Assembly (NCBI GenBank): GCA_963931105.1
Contig: OZ007004.1
Coordinates: 1,984,001 to 2,048,000 of the forward strand
DNA length: 64,000 bases
Source of the DNA: UMGS1590 sp900552455
GTDB lineage: Bacteria > Bacillota > Peptococcia > Peptococcales > Peptococcaceae
Reading direction: 5' to 3'
Below the pieces are notes generated by a model. That model was given only the letters and a program-made list of their open reading frames with translations, had not been told where the DNA came from and did no database searches. Shown here one piece after another: positions 53,129 to 61,384 of the stretch. The translations under genes and the position numbers were made by a program. Position 1 is the first letter of the stretch. Each line of letters opens with the position of its first letter.

Positions 53129-53171
53129 ATTTTAATACAACTCGTATTTAATTACAATACGCCCCCGTATT
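53129..53171 (-). promoter_or_regulatory. modA promoter with two AATAC-N-GTATT palindromes
   Basis: On the minus strand, TTGTAA (53157-53152) and TAAAAT (53134-53129) are 17 bases apart. AATAC-N5-GTATT (53134-53148) fills the spacer and AATAC-N6-GTATT (53156-53171) covers the -35. The centres are about 22 bases apart, or two helical turns, as expected for cooperative repression. Confidence 0.6.
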
Positions 53172-53283
53172 AAATGGAAAAATATTTTTATAATTTTGAA
53201 TTTCCTTGCGACAAAATCTTCTCGTGCAGTAAAATCGGGCGTTTCTGGAGATGGCGGTGTTCCGTCTATTAAATGGATATAAG

Positions 53284-53313
53284 TTGACAAAATGCGCTTA
53301 TGAGGAATACTAT
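53284..53313 (+). promoter_or_regulatory. Promoter of the Mop operon arm
   Basis: TTGACA at 53284-53289 and TACTAT at 53308-53313, 18 bases apart. TATTAAATGGA occurs just upstream (53267-53277) and also at the edge of the modA operator (53168-53178). Confidence 0.6.
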
Positions 53314-53405
53314 TTAATTAAAAGAAGATTCATGCATTTCAGAAAGCTGGTGAGATTACGGAAGAGCAAGTTTTTGAGATTCGAGCAGAAGTTGTTACTG
53401 TTGAA

Positions 53406-53633
53406 GTGCGTGATCAAGTGACCGGTGAAGTTTACAGGCGAGAACTTCCAATTTCCTACTATGAAAATGCAAATTTTTTGCGATTATCAGGAGAAAATTT
53501 AGATGGCAGTTTGTCCCAGCTGGTGTTTTACACCACCAGAGGGCTGACGCGCATGAATGATCTCACCGGCAAAGGCCCTGATCATGACGATTGTGGCAAT
53601 CACACAAACATGAAAGAAGAACCCGGTAATTAA
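53406..53633 (+). CDS. Small conserved-looking protein, possibly 5'-frameshifted
   Basis: A 75-codon ORF from GTG 53406, ending MKEEPGN, 30 bases before the aldehyde oxidoreductase gene. No ribosome-binding site precedes the GTG. The same frame is open back to 53322 with plausible protein sequence (AFQKAGEITEEQVFEIRAE), but has no usual start codon. ATG 53332, close to the promoter, lies in another frame that ends after 29 codons. A one-base deletion after ATG 53332 would explain this. I do not recognise the family; the end GKGPDHDDCGNH may bind a metal. Confidence 0.5.
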   Translation: MRDQVTGEVYRRELPISYYENANFLRLSGENLDGSLSQLVFYTTRGLTRMNDLTGKGPDHDDCGNHTNMKEEPGN

Positions 53634-53663
53634 TCAGAACATAACTAGAGGAGGGACTTTCAG

Positions 53664-56408
53664 ATGATTAAACGTACATTTATTGTCAACGGCGTAACGC
53701 GTCAGGTACTGGTCGAAGAAAATGAAACCCTGGCCAGTTTTTTGCGTGAACGTCTCCTGTTAACAGGTTGTAAGATTGGTTGCGGCCAGGGCCATTGCGG
53801 TGCTTGTAACGTCATCGTTGATGGCAAGGTGACACGCTCCTGCATTACCAAGCTGTCCCGTTTGCCAGACAACGCTGAGATCACAACCATCGAAGGTATT
53901 GGTACGCTGAGCGACATGCATCCACTGCAGGTTGCATGGATGGCACACGGCTGCGCACAGTGCGGCTTCTGCTCACCAGGGTTTATCATGACTTCCAAGG
54001 TGCTTTTGGACAACAATCCAAATCCAACCCGCGAAGAAGTACGCGACTGGTTCCAGCAAAACCGTAACCTTTGCCGCTGCACCGGTTATAAACCACTCGT
54101 TGACGCCGTCATGGATGCTGCCCGCGTGATCCGCGGCGAGATCACCAAGGAAGACCTTGTCTTCAAGCCAACTGGCGATTCCATCGTTGGTACCAGCTAC
54201 ATTCGCCCATCTGCAGCGCAGAAGGTAACAGGTTCCTGGGATTTCGGTGCAGACGATGCGCTGAAGATGCCAAAGGATACTCTGCGTCTCGCGCTCGTGC
54301 AGGCTGAAGTCAGCCACGCGCTGCTGAAAGGTGTAGACACTTCTGAAGCAGAAAAAATGCCAGGCGTATTCAAGGTTATCACAGCAAAAGATGTTCCTGG
54401 TAAAAACCGCATCAACGGTCTTGTCATGCTGCCACTCAACAACAAGTGCGACGGCTGGGATCGTCCAATCCTCTGCGACGAAAAGATCTTCCAGTTTGGC
54501 GACGCCATCGCTATCGTTGCAGCTGACACCGAAGAACATGCGCGCGCTGCAGCCGCCGCGGTCAAGGTAGACATCGAAGAACTGCCAGCTTACATGAATG
54601 CGATGGATGCTATTGCAGAAGATGCGATCGAGATCCATCCTGGTACGCCAAACGCTTATTACGAAACCAACTGCATCAAGGGGCCGGATATGGATTTCGA
54701 CGCGGCGCCAAATGTGGTTGAAATTGAATCGTATTGCTCTCGCCAGCCACATCTGCATCTCGAACCAGACTGCGGCTATGCATACATCGATGAAGATGGC
54801 ATGCTGACGATCCACTCCAAATCCATCGGTCTGCATCTGCACATGCCAATGATCGCTGATGGTATCGGCGTTCCACTGGAAAAACTGCGCCTCGTTCAGA
54901 ACCACACCGGCGGTACCTTCGGTTACAAGTTCTCTCCTACGAACGAAGCCATCCTGGGTGTAGCTGCGCTCGTTTGCCAGCGCCCAGTATCTCTGGTCTT
55001 CAATATGTACCAGAACATCACCTACACCGGCAAGCGTTCTCCAGCATTCATGCATATCAAGCTGGCTGCTGACGAAAACGGCAAGCTGCTCGGCCTCTGG
55101 GGCGACAACTACATCGACCATGGTCCATATTCCGAATTTGGTGACCTGCTGACGCACCGCCTCAGCCAGTTCACTGGTGCCGGTTACCACATTCCTACGA
55201 TCCGCAATAAGAGCCAGACGGTATTCACCAACCATGCGTGGGGCTCTGCGTTCCGCGGCTACGGTTCGCCACAGTCCTTCATGGGTTCTGAAATCGCCAT
55301 CGACGTACTCGCAGCAAAGATGGGCATGGATCCATTTGACATCCGCGAGCTGAACTGCTACAAGGAATCCGAACATTCCACGATCCCTACCGGCTATGAA
55401 CCAGATGTTTACTGCCTGGAAGAAATGTATAAGGTTGCGCGTCCACTCTACGAAGCTGGGAAGAAACGCGTCGCTGAAAAGAATGCTGCATCCGACGGCC
55501 GCTATAAATACGGCATTGGTGTATCCAGTGGTGTTTATGGCAGCGGGCTTGACGGGGTCGACAGCTCTCAGGCTTATGCTGAGCTGAACCCTGATGGCTC
55601 TGTAACGATGTACGTATCCTGGGAAGACCATGGTCAGGGTGCTGATATGGGTACATTGGTCAGCGCACACGAAACGCTGCGTCAGGCTGGGATCACTCCA
55701 GAACAGATCCATCTCGTGATGAATGACACCAAGGTAACACCAAACTCTGGTCCTGCAGGCGGTTCCCGTTCTCAGGTTATGACTGGTAACGCTTGCCGTC
55801 TCGCAGCAGAAAACCTGCTTGCAGCCATGAAGAAAGACGACGGCACCTATCGTACCTATGACGAAATGGTTGCCGAAGGCATTGAAACCAAGGTGCTGGG
55901 TCAGTGGGTTGCGACTGCTTGCGCAGATCGTCCAATCGACCAGGCAACTGCTCAGGGCGATCCATTCAGCGTTTATATGTACACGCTCTTCCTGCCAGAG
56001 GTTTGCGTTGATACAGAATCCGGTAAGGTAACAGTAGAAAAATTCACCTGCGTTGCTGACGTTGGTACCATCATGAACAAGCTCCTCGTTGACGGCAGCT
56101 TCTATGGTGGTCTCGCACAGGGGATTGGTCTGGCACTGTCGGAAAACTTCGAGGATCTGGAAAAACACACCACATTGCTGAAATGCGGTATCCCATATCC
56201 AAAGGATGTACCAGACGATATCGAGTTGCACTATGTACAAACCCCACGTCCAAATGGCCCATACGGCGCAGCTGGCTGCGGCGAAGCGCCATTGGATGCA
56301 CCACATCCTGCAATCCTCAATGCTATTTACAATGCGACTGGCGCACGTATCATGCAGGTGCCAGCAACGCCTGATGTTGTAAAAGCGGCGCTGGATGAAC
56401 TCAACTGA
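53664..56408 (+). CDS. mop: Molybdopterin aldehyde oxidoreductase (Mop/xanthine oxidase family)
   Basis: A 914-residue molybdenum hydroxylase that oxidises aldehydes or heterocycles. The N-terminal plant-type [2Fe-2S] domain has C40, C45, C48 and C60; the second [2Fe-2S] domain has CAQCGFCSPGF and CRCTGYKP. The large Mo-binding part follows, with FRGYGSPQSFMGSE and GAAGCGEAPLDAPHP, whose Glu (near residue 873) should be the catalytic base. No FAD domain or subunit is present, as in Desulfovibrio Mop (about 907 residues). Codon choice is somewhat more AT-tolerant than neighbours, fitting high expression. Confidence 0.93.
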   Translation: MIKRTFIVNGVTRQVLVEENETLASFLRERLLLTGCKIGCGQGHCGACNVIVDGKVTRSCITKLSRLPDNAEITTIEGIGTLSDMHPLQVAWMAHGCAQCGFCSPGFIMTSKVLLDNNPNPTREEVRDWFQQNRNLCRCTGYKPLVDAVMDAARVIRGEITKEDLVFKPTGDSIVGTSYIRPSAAQKVTGSWDFGADDALKMPKDTLRLALVQAEVSHALLKGVDTSEAEKMPGVFKVITAKDVPGKNRINGLVMLPLNNKCDGWDRPILCDEKIFQFGDAIAIVAADTEEHARAAAAAVKVDIEELPAYMNAMDAIAEDAIEIHPGTPNAYYETNCIKGPDMDFDAAPNVVEIESYCSRQPHLHLEPDCGYAYIDEDGMLTIHSKSIGLHLHMPMIADGIGVPLEKLRLVQNHTGGTFGYKFSPTNEAILGVAALVCQRPVSLVFNMYQNITYTGKRSPAFMHIKLAADENGKLLGLWGDNYIDHGPYSEFGDLLTHRLSQFTGAGYHIPTIRNKSQTVFTNHAWGSAFRGYGSPQSFMGSEIAIDVLAAKMGMDPFDIRELNCYKESEHSTIPTGYEPDVYCLEEMYKVARPLYEAGKKRVAEKNAASDGRYKYGIGVSSGVYGSGLDGVDSSQAYAELNPDGSVTMYVSWEDHGQGADMGTLVSAHETLRQAGITPEQIHLVMNDTKVTPNSGPAGGSRSQVMTGNACRLAAENLLAAMKKDDGTYRTYDEMVAEGIETKVLGQWVATACADRPIDQATAQGDPFSVYMYTLFLPEVCVDTESGKVTVEKFTCVADVGTIMNKLLVDGSFYGGLAQGIGLALSENFEDLEKHTTLLKCGIPYPKDVPDDIELHYVQTPRPNGPYGAAGCGEAPLDAPHPAILNAIYNATGARIMQVPATPDVVKAALDELN

Positions 56409-56441
56409 GTATTTTGTCGGTAAATAAATTGTGATACACTA

Positions 56442-56466
56442 AAAGAGGCGGGAAACCGCCTCTTTC
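56442..56466 (+). terminator. Hairpin after mop
   Basis: AAAGAGGCGG (56442-56451), GAAA loop, CCGCCTCTTT (56456-56465), weak T-run after it. Probably a partial terminator or mRNA-stabilising hairpin lowering expression of the downstream genes. Confidence 0.65.
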
Positions 56467-56499
56467 ACTTTATCTTCCATATCAAAGGGGGCGTTTTCA

Positions 56500-58785
56500 A
56501 TGACGATTGATGAACGTGCGTCAACCCATGTCTATCATCAAAAGCAGATGTTTTCGAAAGAAGAGCTGGCTGCCCGTGAACAGCTTTGTATTTACGAGGA
56601 GCCGGCATACTGCAATGCTGCCTGTCCGTTAAAGATCGATATGAAATCCATTCTGGCTGCCCTTGCGAAAGGCGATTTTGACAAGGCGTACGCGCTCTAC
56701 GAAAAAAATACGCCGTTTCCGTATCTTCTGGCGGAAGGCTGTGAAGCGCCGTGCGAAAAAGCCTGCAAGCTGTGTGAAGTGGGCGAGGGCCTTGCTGTGG
56801 GACGTCTGGAACGGGCGCTCACGGCTTATGGCACGCCTGCAAAGGCGCGCGGTGGACTTCGCATGAAGAAGAAAAAGAATGTGGCCATTGTTGGCAGCGG
56901 GCTGTTCGCGCTCTTTCTTTTGGGCGAGCTGGCAAAGAAAAATTATCCGCTGGCCGTTTATTGCGCAGAACCCGATCTGAATGCCTGGCTTGCTGCAGAG
57001 ACCGGATTCGCAAGCGCGGAAACAGTGCAGCATACGCTCGGAGCACTGGGAAAAATGGACGTGCAGTTTCATTTTAACGAAGTGCTGACGCCAGCGTTGT
57101 TGGACACGCTCCAGGAAACGCAGGATGTGGTGTGCGCGAGCATGGACGTCGTGCGGACATGTCTGCCGGAAGCAGAACCGGATCAGGCGCTGATGTATCT
57201 GGAAAGCCCGGCGCTTGTTTGTGGCGTCACAGATGGCGTTTTAGACAGCGCTTTTGGTGCGAAAAAAGCAGCGCTGACGGTGGACCGTCTCGCTCAAAAG
57301 CTGCATCCGTCCAATACACGCGGCGAGGAAGGCGCGGTGTCAACGCGGTTATATACGTCGCTCGATGGCGTCGGTGCGTCCAGCCAGATCCCTTGTGATG
57401 GCATCTACAGCAAAGAGGAGGCCATCGCAGAAGCAGCGCGCTGCATCCAGTGTCACTGCGATGAATGCATCAAGGCTTGCCCGTACCTCAGACATTACAA
57501 TAAATTCCCGCGGCTGCTGACGCGAGAGATTTACAACAATGTGTCCATCATCATGGGCGATCATGTGATGAACAAGCCAATCAATGCCTGCAGCCTGTGT
57601 GGTCAGTGCAAGGTGGTTTGCCCGAATGGGTATGACATGGCGGAGGTCTGCCATCTGGCGCGACAAAACATGGTGGAAACTGGCAAGATGCCGCTTGCGC
57701 CGCATGAGTTCGCGCTGATGGATATGATGTTTTCCAATAATGAAGCGTTTTTGGCGCGTTCACAGGTGGGTTTTGACTCGTGCAAATATGTATTCTTCCC
57801 AGGATGCCAGATGACGGCGATCGCGCCAGCGACGGTGCGTGCCGCTTATCAGGATCTCTGCGCGCGTCTGGATGGCGGCGTGGGACTCATTCTTGGCTGC
57901 TGCGGCGTCATTGCCGACTGGGCAGGACGCACAGAAATGTTTGAAGATAACCAGACGCTTTTGCAGGAAGCACTCGAAAAACTCGGCAATCCGACGATCA
58001 TCTGCGCCTGCCCGACCTGTCAGAAAACATTGGACGGCATGGCAACGACGAAAACTGTTGGCATCTGGCAGACGCTGGAAGAGATCGGCCTGCCTGAAAA
58101 TGCGCTGGATGCGCCGCGTGTGGTTGCACTTCATGACAGCTGCGGAGCGAGAGGAGATGCCGATACACAGGATGCGATCCGTCGTCTCGCGGAAAAATTG
58201 CACTGTGAGATCACACCGACGGTTTATGACGGCGATGCTTCGCCATGCTGCGGGTACGGCGGGTTGACGCAGTATGCCAACCGCGAGGTGGCGCATGAGA
58301 TGACAGAGATGTGTCTGTCGCGTTCTGATGCGCCGTATTTGACCTACTGCATGGCTTGTCGTGATCGCTTCGCACGCGAGGGGCGGGAATCGATGCACAT
58401 TCTGGAGCTTGTCTACGGTACCAGCGCCGATCATTGTCCGGATATCAGTCAGAAACGCTACAACCGTCTTGGCTTGAAACAGCAGCTCCTGAGCGAGCTG
58501 TGGGAGGAGAAATTTGCATTTATGAATGTTCCTTTTGACATTGAATACACAGAAGAGGCTGCGCGCGCAATGGATGACCGCATGATCCTCAAAAGCGACG
58601 TGGCCCAGGTGTTGACGCTTTTGCGTGAGACAGACGAAGCGGTGCTTGATGAAGAAACGGGGATCTCGATCACGCGTGCCCGTTTGGGAAATGTCACCTT
58701 CTGGGTGAAATACAAGGAAATCGATAATGGTTACCTGGTGGTTGGTGCATACAGCCATCGCATGAATATTGCACCACGCAAATAA
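56500..58785 (+). CDS. Fe-S redox fusion: GltD-like N-terminus, dicluster and CCG domains
   Basis: A 761-residue protein. Residues 1-115 form the four-cysteine helical domain found before GltD-type flavoproteins (CNAACPLKIDM, CEAPCEKACKLCEVG). Residues 123-300 hold a Rossmann-like part starting VAIVGSGLFALFLL, too short for a complete FAD/NADPH pair. Two [4Fe-4S] clusters follow (CIQCHCDECIKACP; CSLCGQCKVVCP). Residues 425-650 carry CCG motifs like heterodisulfide reductase (FFPGCQ, LGCCGV, HDSCGARGD, PCCGYGG). It likely moves electrons for the Mop enzyme. I recall similar proteins in DVU_1558-like loci. Confidence 0.85.
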   Translation: MTIDERASTHVYHQKQMFSKEELAAREQLCIYEEPAYCNAACPLKIDMKSILAALAKGDFDKAYALYEKNTPFPYLLAEGCEAPCEKACKLCEVGEGLAVGRLERALTAYGTPAKARGGLRMKKKKNVAIVGSGLFALFLLGELAKKNYPLAVYCAEPDLNAWLAAETGFASAETVQHTLGALGKMDVQFHFNEVLTPALLDTLQETQDVVCASMDVVRTCLPEAEPDQALMYLESPALVCGVTDGVLDSAFGAKKAALTVDRLAQKLHPSNTRGEEGAVSTRLYTSLDGVGASSQIPCDGIYSKEEAIAEAARCIQCHCDECIKACPYLRHYNKFPRLLTREIYNNVSIIMGDHVMNKPINACSLCGQCKVVCPNGYDMAEVCHLARQNMVETGKMPLAPHEFALMDMMFSNNEAFLARSQVGFDSCKYVFFPGCQMTAIAPATVRAAYQDLCARLDGGVGLILGCCGVIADWAGRTEMFEDNQTLLQEALEKLGNPTIICACPTCQKTLDGMATTKTVGIWQTLEEIGLPENALDAPRVVALHDSCGARGDADTQDAIRRLAEKLHCEITPTVYDGDASPCCGYGGLTQYANREVAHEMTEMCLSRSDAPYLTYCMACRDRFAREGRESMHILELVYGTSADHCPDISQKRYNRLGLKQQLLSELWEEKFAFMNVPFDIEYTEEAARAMDDRMILKSDVAQVLTLLRETDEAVLDEETGISITRARLGNVTFWVKYKEIDNGYLVVGAYSHRMNIAPRK

Positions 58786-58796
58786 AGGAGGCAGTC

Positions 58797-59015
58797 ATGA
58801 CAGAGAAAAATTATTATACCATCGATCCTGAAGGCAAGCTCATGTGCAAAAAATGTGGCGTGCCGCTGGAAAAAGGCAAAGCCAAATTCACCTATCTCGA
58901 CAACGGCTTCCCGGTTGAGCTGCCAGTCTGCCCGGTGTGCGGATTTGTTTACGTGCCGGAAGAGCTGGCGCTTGGCAAGGTGCTTTCTGTTGAAAAAGCA
59001 CTGGAGGACAAATGA
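58797..59015 (+). CDS. DVU_1557-like zinc-ribbon redox protein
   Basis: A 72-residue protein with two CxxC pairs (CKKCGVPLEKGK and CPVCGFVYVPEE), fitting a small zinc or iron rubredoxin-like site. The family has been named after Desulfovibrio DVU_1557, as I recall. AAAGGAGG precedes the ATG, and the stop overlaps the next start. Confidence 0.82.
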   Translation: MTEKNYYTIDPEGKLMCKKCGVPLEKGKAKFTYLDNGFPVELPVCPVCGFVYVPEELALGKVLSVEKALEDK

Positions 59016-59518
59016 AAGGGCACGTGGGCGGCGAGGCGCACAGCCGCTATCTGATGGAGCTTTCTTTTTTGCCGCAGGGCGCGCGTGTGCTCGATATGGG
59101 CGCCGGCGATGGAAAAACTGTGCGGCTGTTGCGTGAGTTGGGATTTGAGGCGGAGGGAATCGATCTGAATCCTGCGGAGGATGTCACCTGTGGCGATTAT
59201 CTCAACGCGCCTTATGCCGACGACAGCTTTGATGGCATCATCAGCGAATGCAGCTTTTATGTGAGCGGTGATGTTCCCGGCGCTTTGAAGGAAGCAGCGC
59301 GCATGTTGAAAAAAGGCGGCAAGCTGGTGTTTTCCGACGTCTGCAGCGACGTTGTCGCGCTCTTGAATGATGTGCGCGCAGCGGGTTTTGCCTGCCGTCA
59401 TATTGAAGACCTCAGCGACCAGTGGAAGGATTATTATTTGGAAGCGTTGTGGAAAGAAGAAAACGTTCCCACAGGAAAAGGACTGTCGTATATCCTCATG
59501 ATTTGTGAAAGGATGTGA
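59012..59518 (+). CDS. DVU_1556-like class I methyltransferase
   Basis: SAM-dependent methyltransferase of 168 residues with motif I VLDMGAGDGKTVRLL, acidic loop GIDLNPAED and LKKGGKLVFSDVCSD. The substrate is unknown, but such genes travel with the hydroxylase and TrsS. Start overlaps the DVU_1557-like gene by four bases. Confidence 0.85.
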   Translation: MKGHVGGEAHSRYLMELSFLPQGARVLDMGAGDGKTVRLLRELGFEAEGIDLNPAEDVTCGDYLNAPYADDSFDGIISECSFYVSGDVPGALKEAARMLKKGGKLVFSDVCSDVVALLNDVRAAGFACRHIEDLSDQWKDYYLEALWKEENVPTGKGLSYILMICERM

Positions 59519-59522
59519 GCGT

Positions 59523-59948
59523 ATGAGCGATTATTTAGACGAGATGCTTGCTCTCTATGAGCAGGGCTACGATTGTGCACAGATTTTGATGCGCATGGTG
59601 CTTGATGCAGAAGGAAAAGAAAATCCGGATATGATCCGTGCGCTGGCAGGGCTCAATGGCGGCATCGGCGGCAGTGCTGGTACATGCGGCTGCATGACCG
59701 GCGGCGCTTGTCTGCTTGCGTATTATGCGGGAAAAGGCGCCGACGACGAAATGGCGCATAAGAATTATCAGGATATGATGCTGAAATTTACGGAATGGTT
59801 TAAGGAGTACACAACAGAATATGGCGGCGTGGAATGTTACCAGATCCTGGATGGCGATAATCGCAACAAGATCCAGCGCTGTCCGCTCATTATGGAAGCG
59901 ACGCTCGAGAAATGTCTGACGCTGTTGGAAGAAAACGAACTTTTGTAG
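59523..59948 (+). CDS. C_GCAxxG_C_C family protein (DVU_1555-like)
   Basis: A 141-residue helical protein with spaced cysteines in the C_GCAxxG_C_C arrangement: GYDCAQILM, GGSAGTCGCMTGGACLLAYYAG, VECYQ, QRCPLIM and EKCLTLL. Such proteins are thought to bind metal or a redox centre. ATG 59523 lies nine bases after AAGGA; earlier ATG 59505 overlaps the methyltransferase stop. Confidence 0.85.
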   Translation: MSDYLDEMLALYEQGYDCAQILMRMVLDAEGKENPDMIRALAGLNGGIGGSAGTCGCMTGGACLLAYYAGKGADDEMAHKNYQDMMLKFTEWFKEYTTEYGGVECYQILDGDNRNKIQRCPLIMEATLEKCLTLLEENELL

Positions 59949-59962
59949 GAGGGAGCGCATTC

Positions 59963-61384
59963 ATGTCAAACGTGATTGGAAAAACAGCCAGCGTCTGCCC
60001 GGTGTGCCTGCGCACGATCCCTGCAGAAAAAGTGGTGGGTGAGGAAGGCCAGATCTATATGGAAAAATCCTGCCCGGAGCACGGCAGCTGGCGCACACTG
60101 ATCTGGGAAGGCGATGCGGAAAGCTACAGAGAATGGGCGGCTCGCGATTGTCATACACCGCCGGAGCTGCCCTTTGCCAGGGACGCAGAGAAGGGCTGTC
60201 CAAACGATTGTGGCCTTTGCACGAACCACAAGCAGGCGATTTGCTGCACGCTTCTGGAGCTGACAAATCGCTGCAACCTGTCCTGCCCGGTGTGCTTTGC
60301 CAGCGCTGGTAATTCGGAATCGAGAGATTTGACGCTGGATGAAATCTCGCAGCAGTACGAACATCTCATGAGTCATGGGGGCCCGTATAATATCCAGCTT
60401 TCCGGCGGTGAGCCAACGGTGCGCAACGATCTGGCAGAGATCATCGCTTTGGGCAAGGTGAAGGGATTTACTTTTTTCCAGCTCAACACCAACGGCGTGC
60501 GCCTGGCAGAGGAAGAGGGGTACACCGATTATCTGGCGAAAGCAGGCGTATCGACGGTGTTTCTGCAGTTTGACGGTCTTGATGACGAGATATATCGCGT
60601 GCTGCGCGGACGTGCGCTCAAGGATATCAAACTCAGGGCGATAGAAAACTGTAAGCGCTCGGGCCTGCCAGTGGTGCTGGTGCCAACGCTTGCCAAAGGC
60701 GTGAATGACCAGGCGCTGGGTGAGATCATCCAGTTTGCGCTGGACCATGCGCCTTATGTGCGTGGCGTGCACATTCAACCGATGACATTTTTGGGACGCA
60801 ACAGCATGGATCCAAACGAAGGGCGTCTGACCATTCCAGCGGTGCTGCGTCTTATCGAGGCGCAGACAAACGGGTTAATGAAAGCGGGGGATTTTTCTGG
60901 CGGCGGTGCCGAGAGTCCGTACTGCTCGTTCCACGCCAGCTATCTGAAAAACGGCGACAAGCTGAAAGCGCTGCCGAAGCGTCAGGGAAGCTGTTGCTGC
61001 CAGAGCAGTGAAACGCGCGATACCGTTGCGCAACAATGGAGCGCTAAGGCATCCTGCTGCGATCCACAGCCAGCGCAGATAGAAAGCTGCTGCTGTGAGG
61101 ACACGCAGCCAGCGCAGCCAGAGAGCTGCTGCTGTGGGGATGCGCAACCAGCGCTGACGGAAAGCTGCTGCGACAGCGATACATCCTCGCTGGACGCATT
61201 CCTGCAGCAAACACTGGAAAATACGTTCACACTTTCCGGTATGGTGTTCCAGGATGCGTGGAATTTGGATCTTGAGCGATTGCAGCGCTGCTATATCTGC
61301 GAGGTTGATAGCGCCTATGGCATGGTGCCGTTCTGCGCGTATAATCTGACCAATGTTGACGGAAAGGCGCTGTACCGCCGATGA
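59963..61384 (+). CDS. trsS: Radical SAM protein TrsS with cysteine-rich tandem repeats
   Basis: Radical SAM enzyme of 473 residues. N-terminal CPVC (12-15) and CPNDCGLC (79-86) precede the cluster-binding CNLSCPVC (C104, C108, C111). SGGEPT and the following barrel fit the family called radical SAM (seleno)protein TrsS. From about residue 342 to 409 lies a Cys-rich linker with three 13-residue repeats at 367-405 (pattern D-x-Q-P-A-x-x-E-S-C-C-C/D-x). A last domain ends near ALYRR. Product unknown; expected to mature something for the hydroxylase. AGGAGGGAG precedes ATG 59963. Confidence 0.88.
   Translation: MSNVIGKTASVCPVCLRTIPAEKVVGEEGQIYMEKSCPEHGSWRTLIWEGDAESYREWAARDCHTPPELPFARDAEKGCPNDCGLCTNHKQAICCTLLELTNRCNLSCPVCFASAGNSESRDLTLDEISQQYEHLMSHGGPYNIQLSGGEPTVRNDLAEIIALGKVKGFTFFQLNTNGVRLAEEEGYTDYLAKAGVSTVFLQFDGLDDEIYRVLRGRALKDIKLRAIENCKRSGLPVVLVPTLAKGVNDQALGEIIQFALDHAPYVRGVHIQPMTFLGRNSMDPNEGRLTIPAVLRLIEAQTNGLMKAGDFSGGGAESPYCSFHASYLKNGDKLKALPKRQGSCCCQSSETRDTVAQQWSAKASCCDPQPAQIESCCCEDTQPAQPESCCCGDAQPALTESCCDSDTSSLDAFLQQTLENTFTLSGMVFQDAWNLDLERLQRCYICEVDSAYGMVPFCAYNLTNVDGKALYRR
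61061..61177 (+). repeat. 39-base coding repeat x3 in trsS
   Basis: Units at 61061-61099, 61100-61138 and 61139-61177 each encode 13 residues with a CCC or CCD cluster. Confidence 0.85.

Noticed and set aside
53973..56306. A 777-codon minus-strand ORF opposite mop
   Set aside because: Antisense shadow; residue composition (Trp, His and Cys rich) is unlike a real protein.
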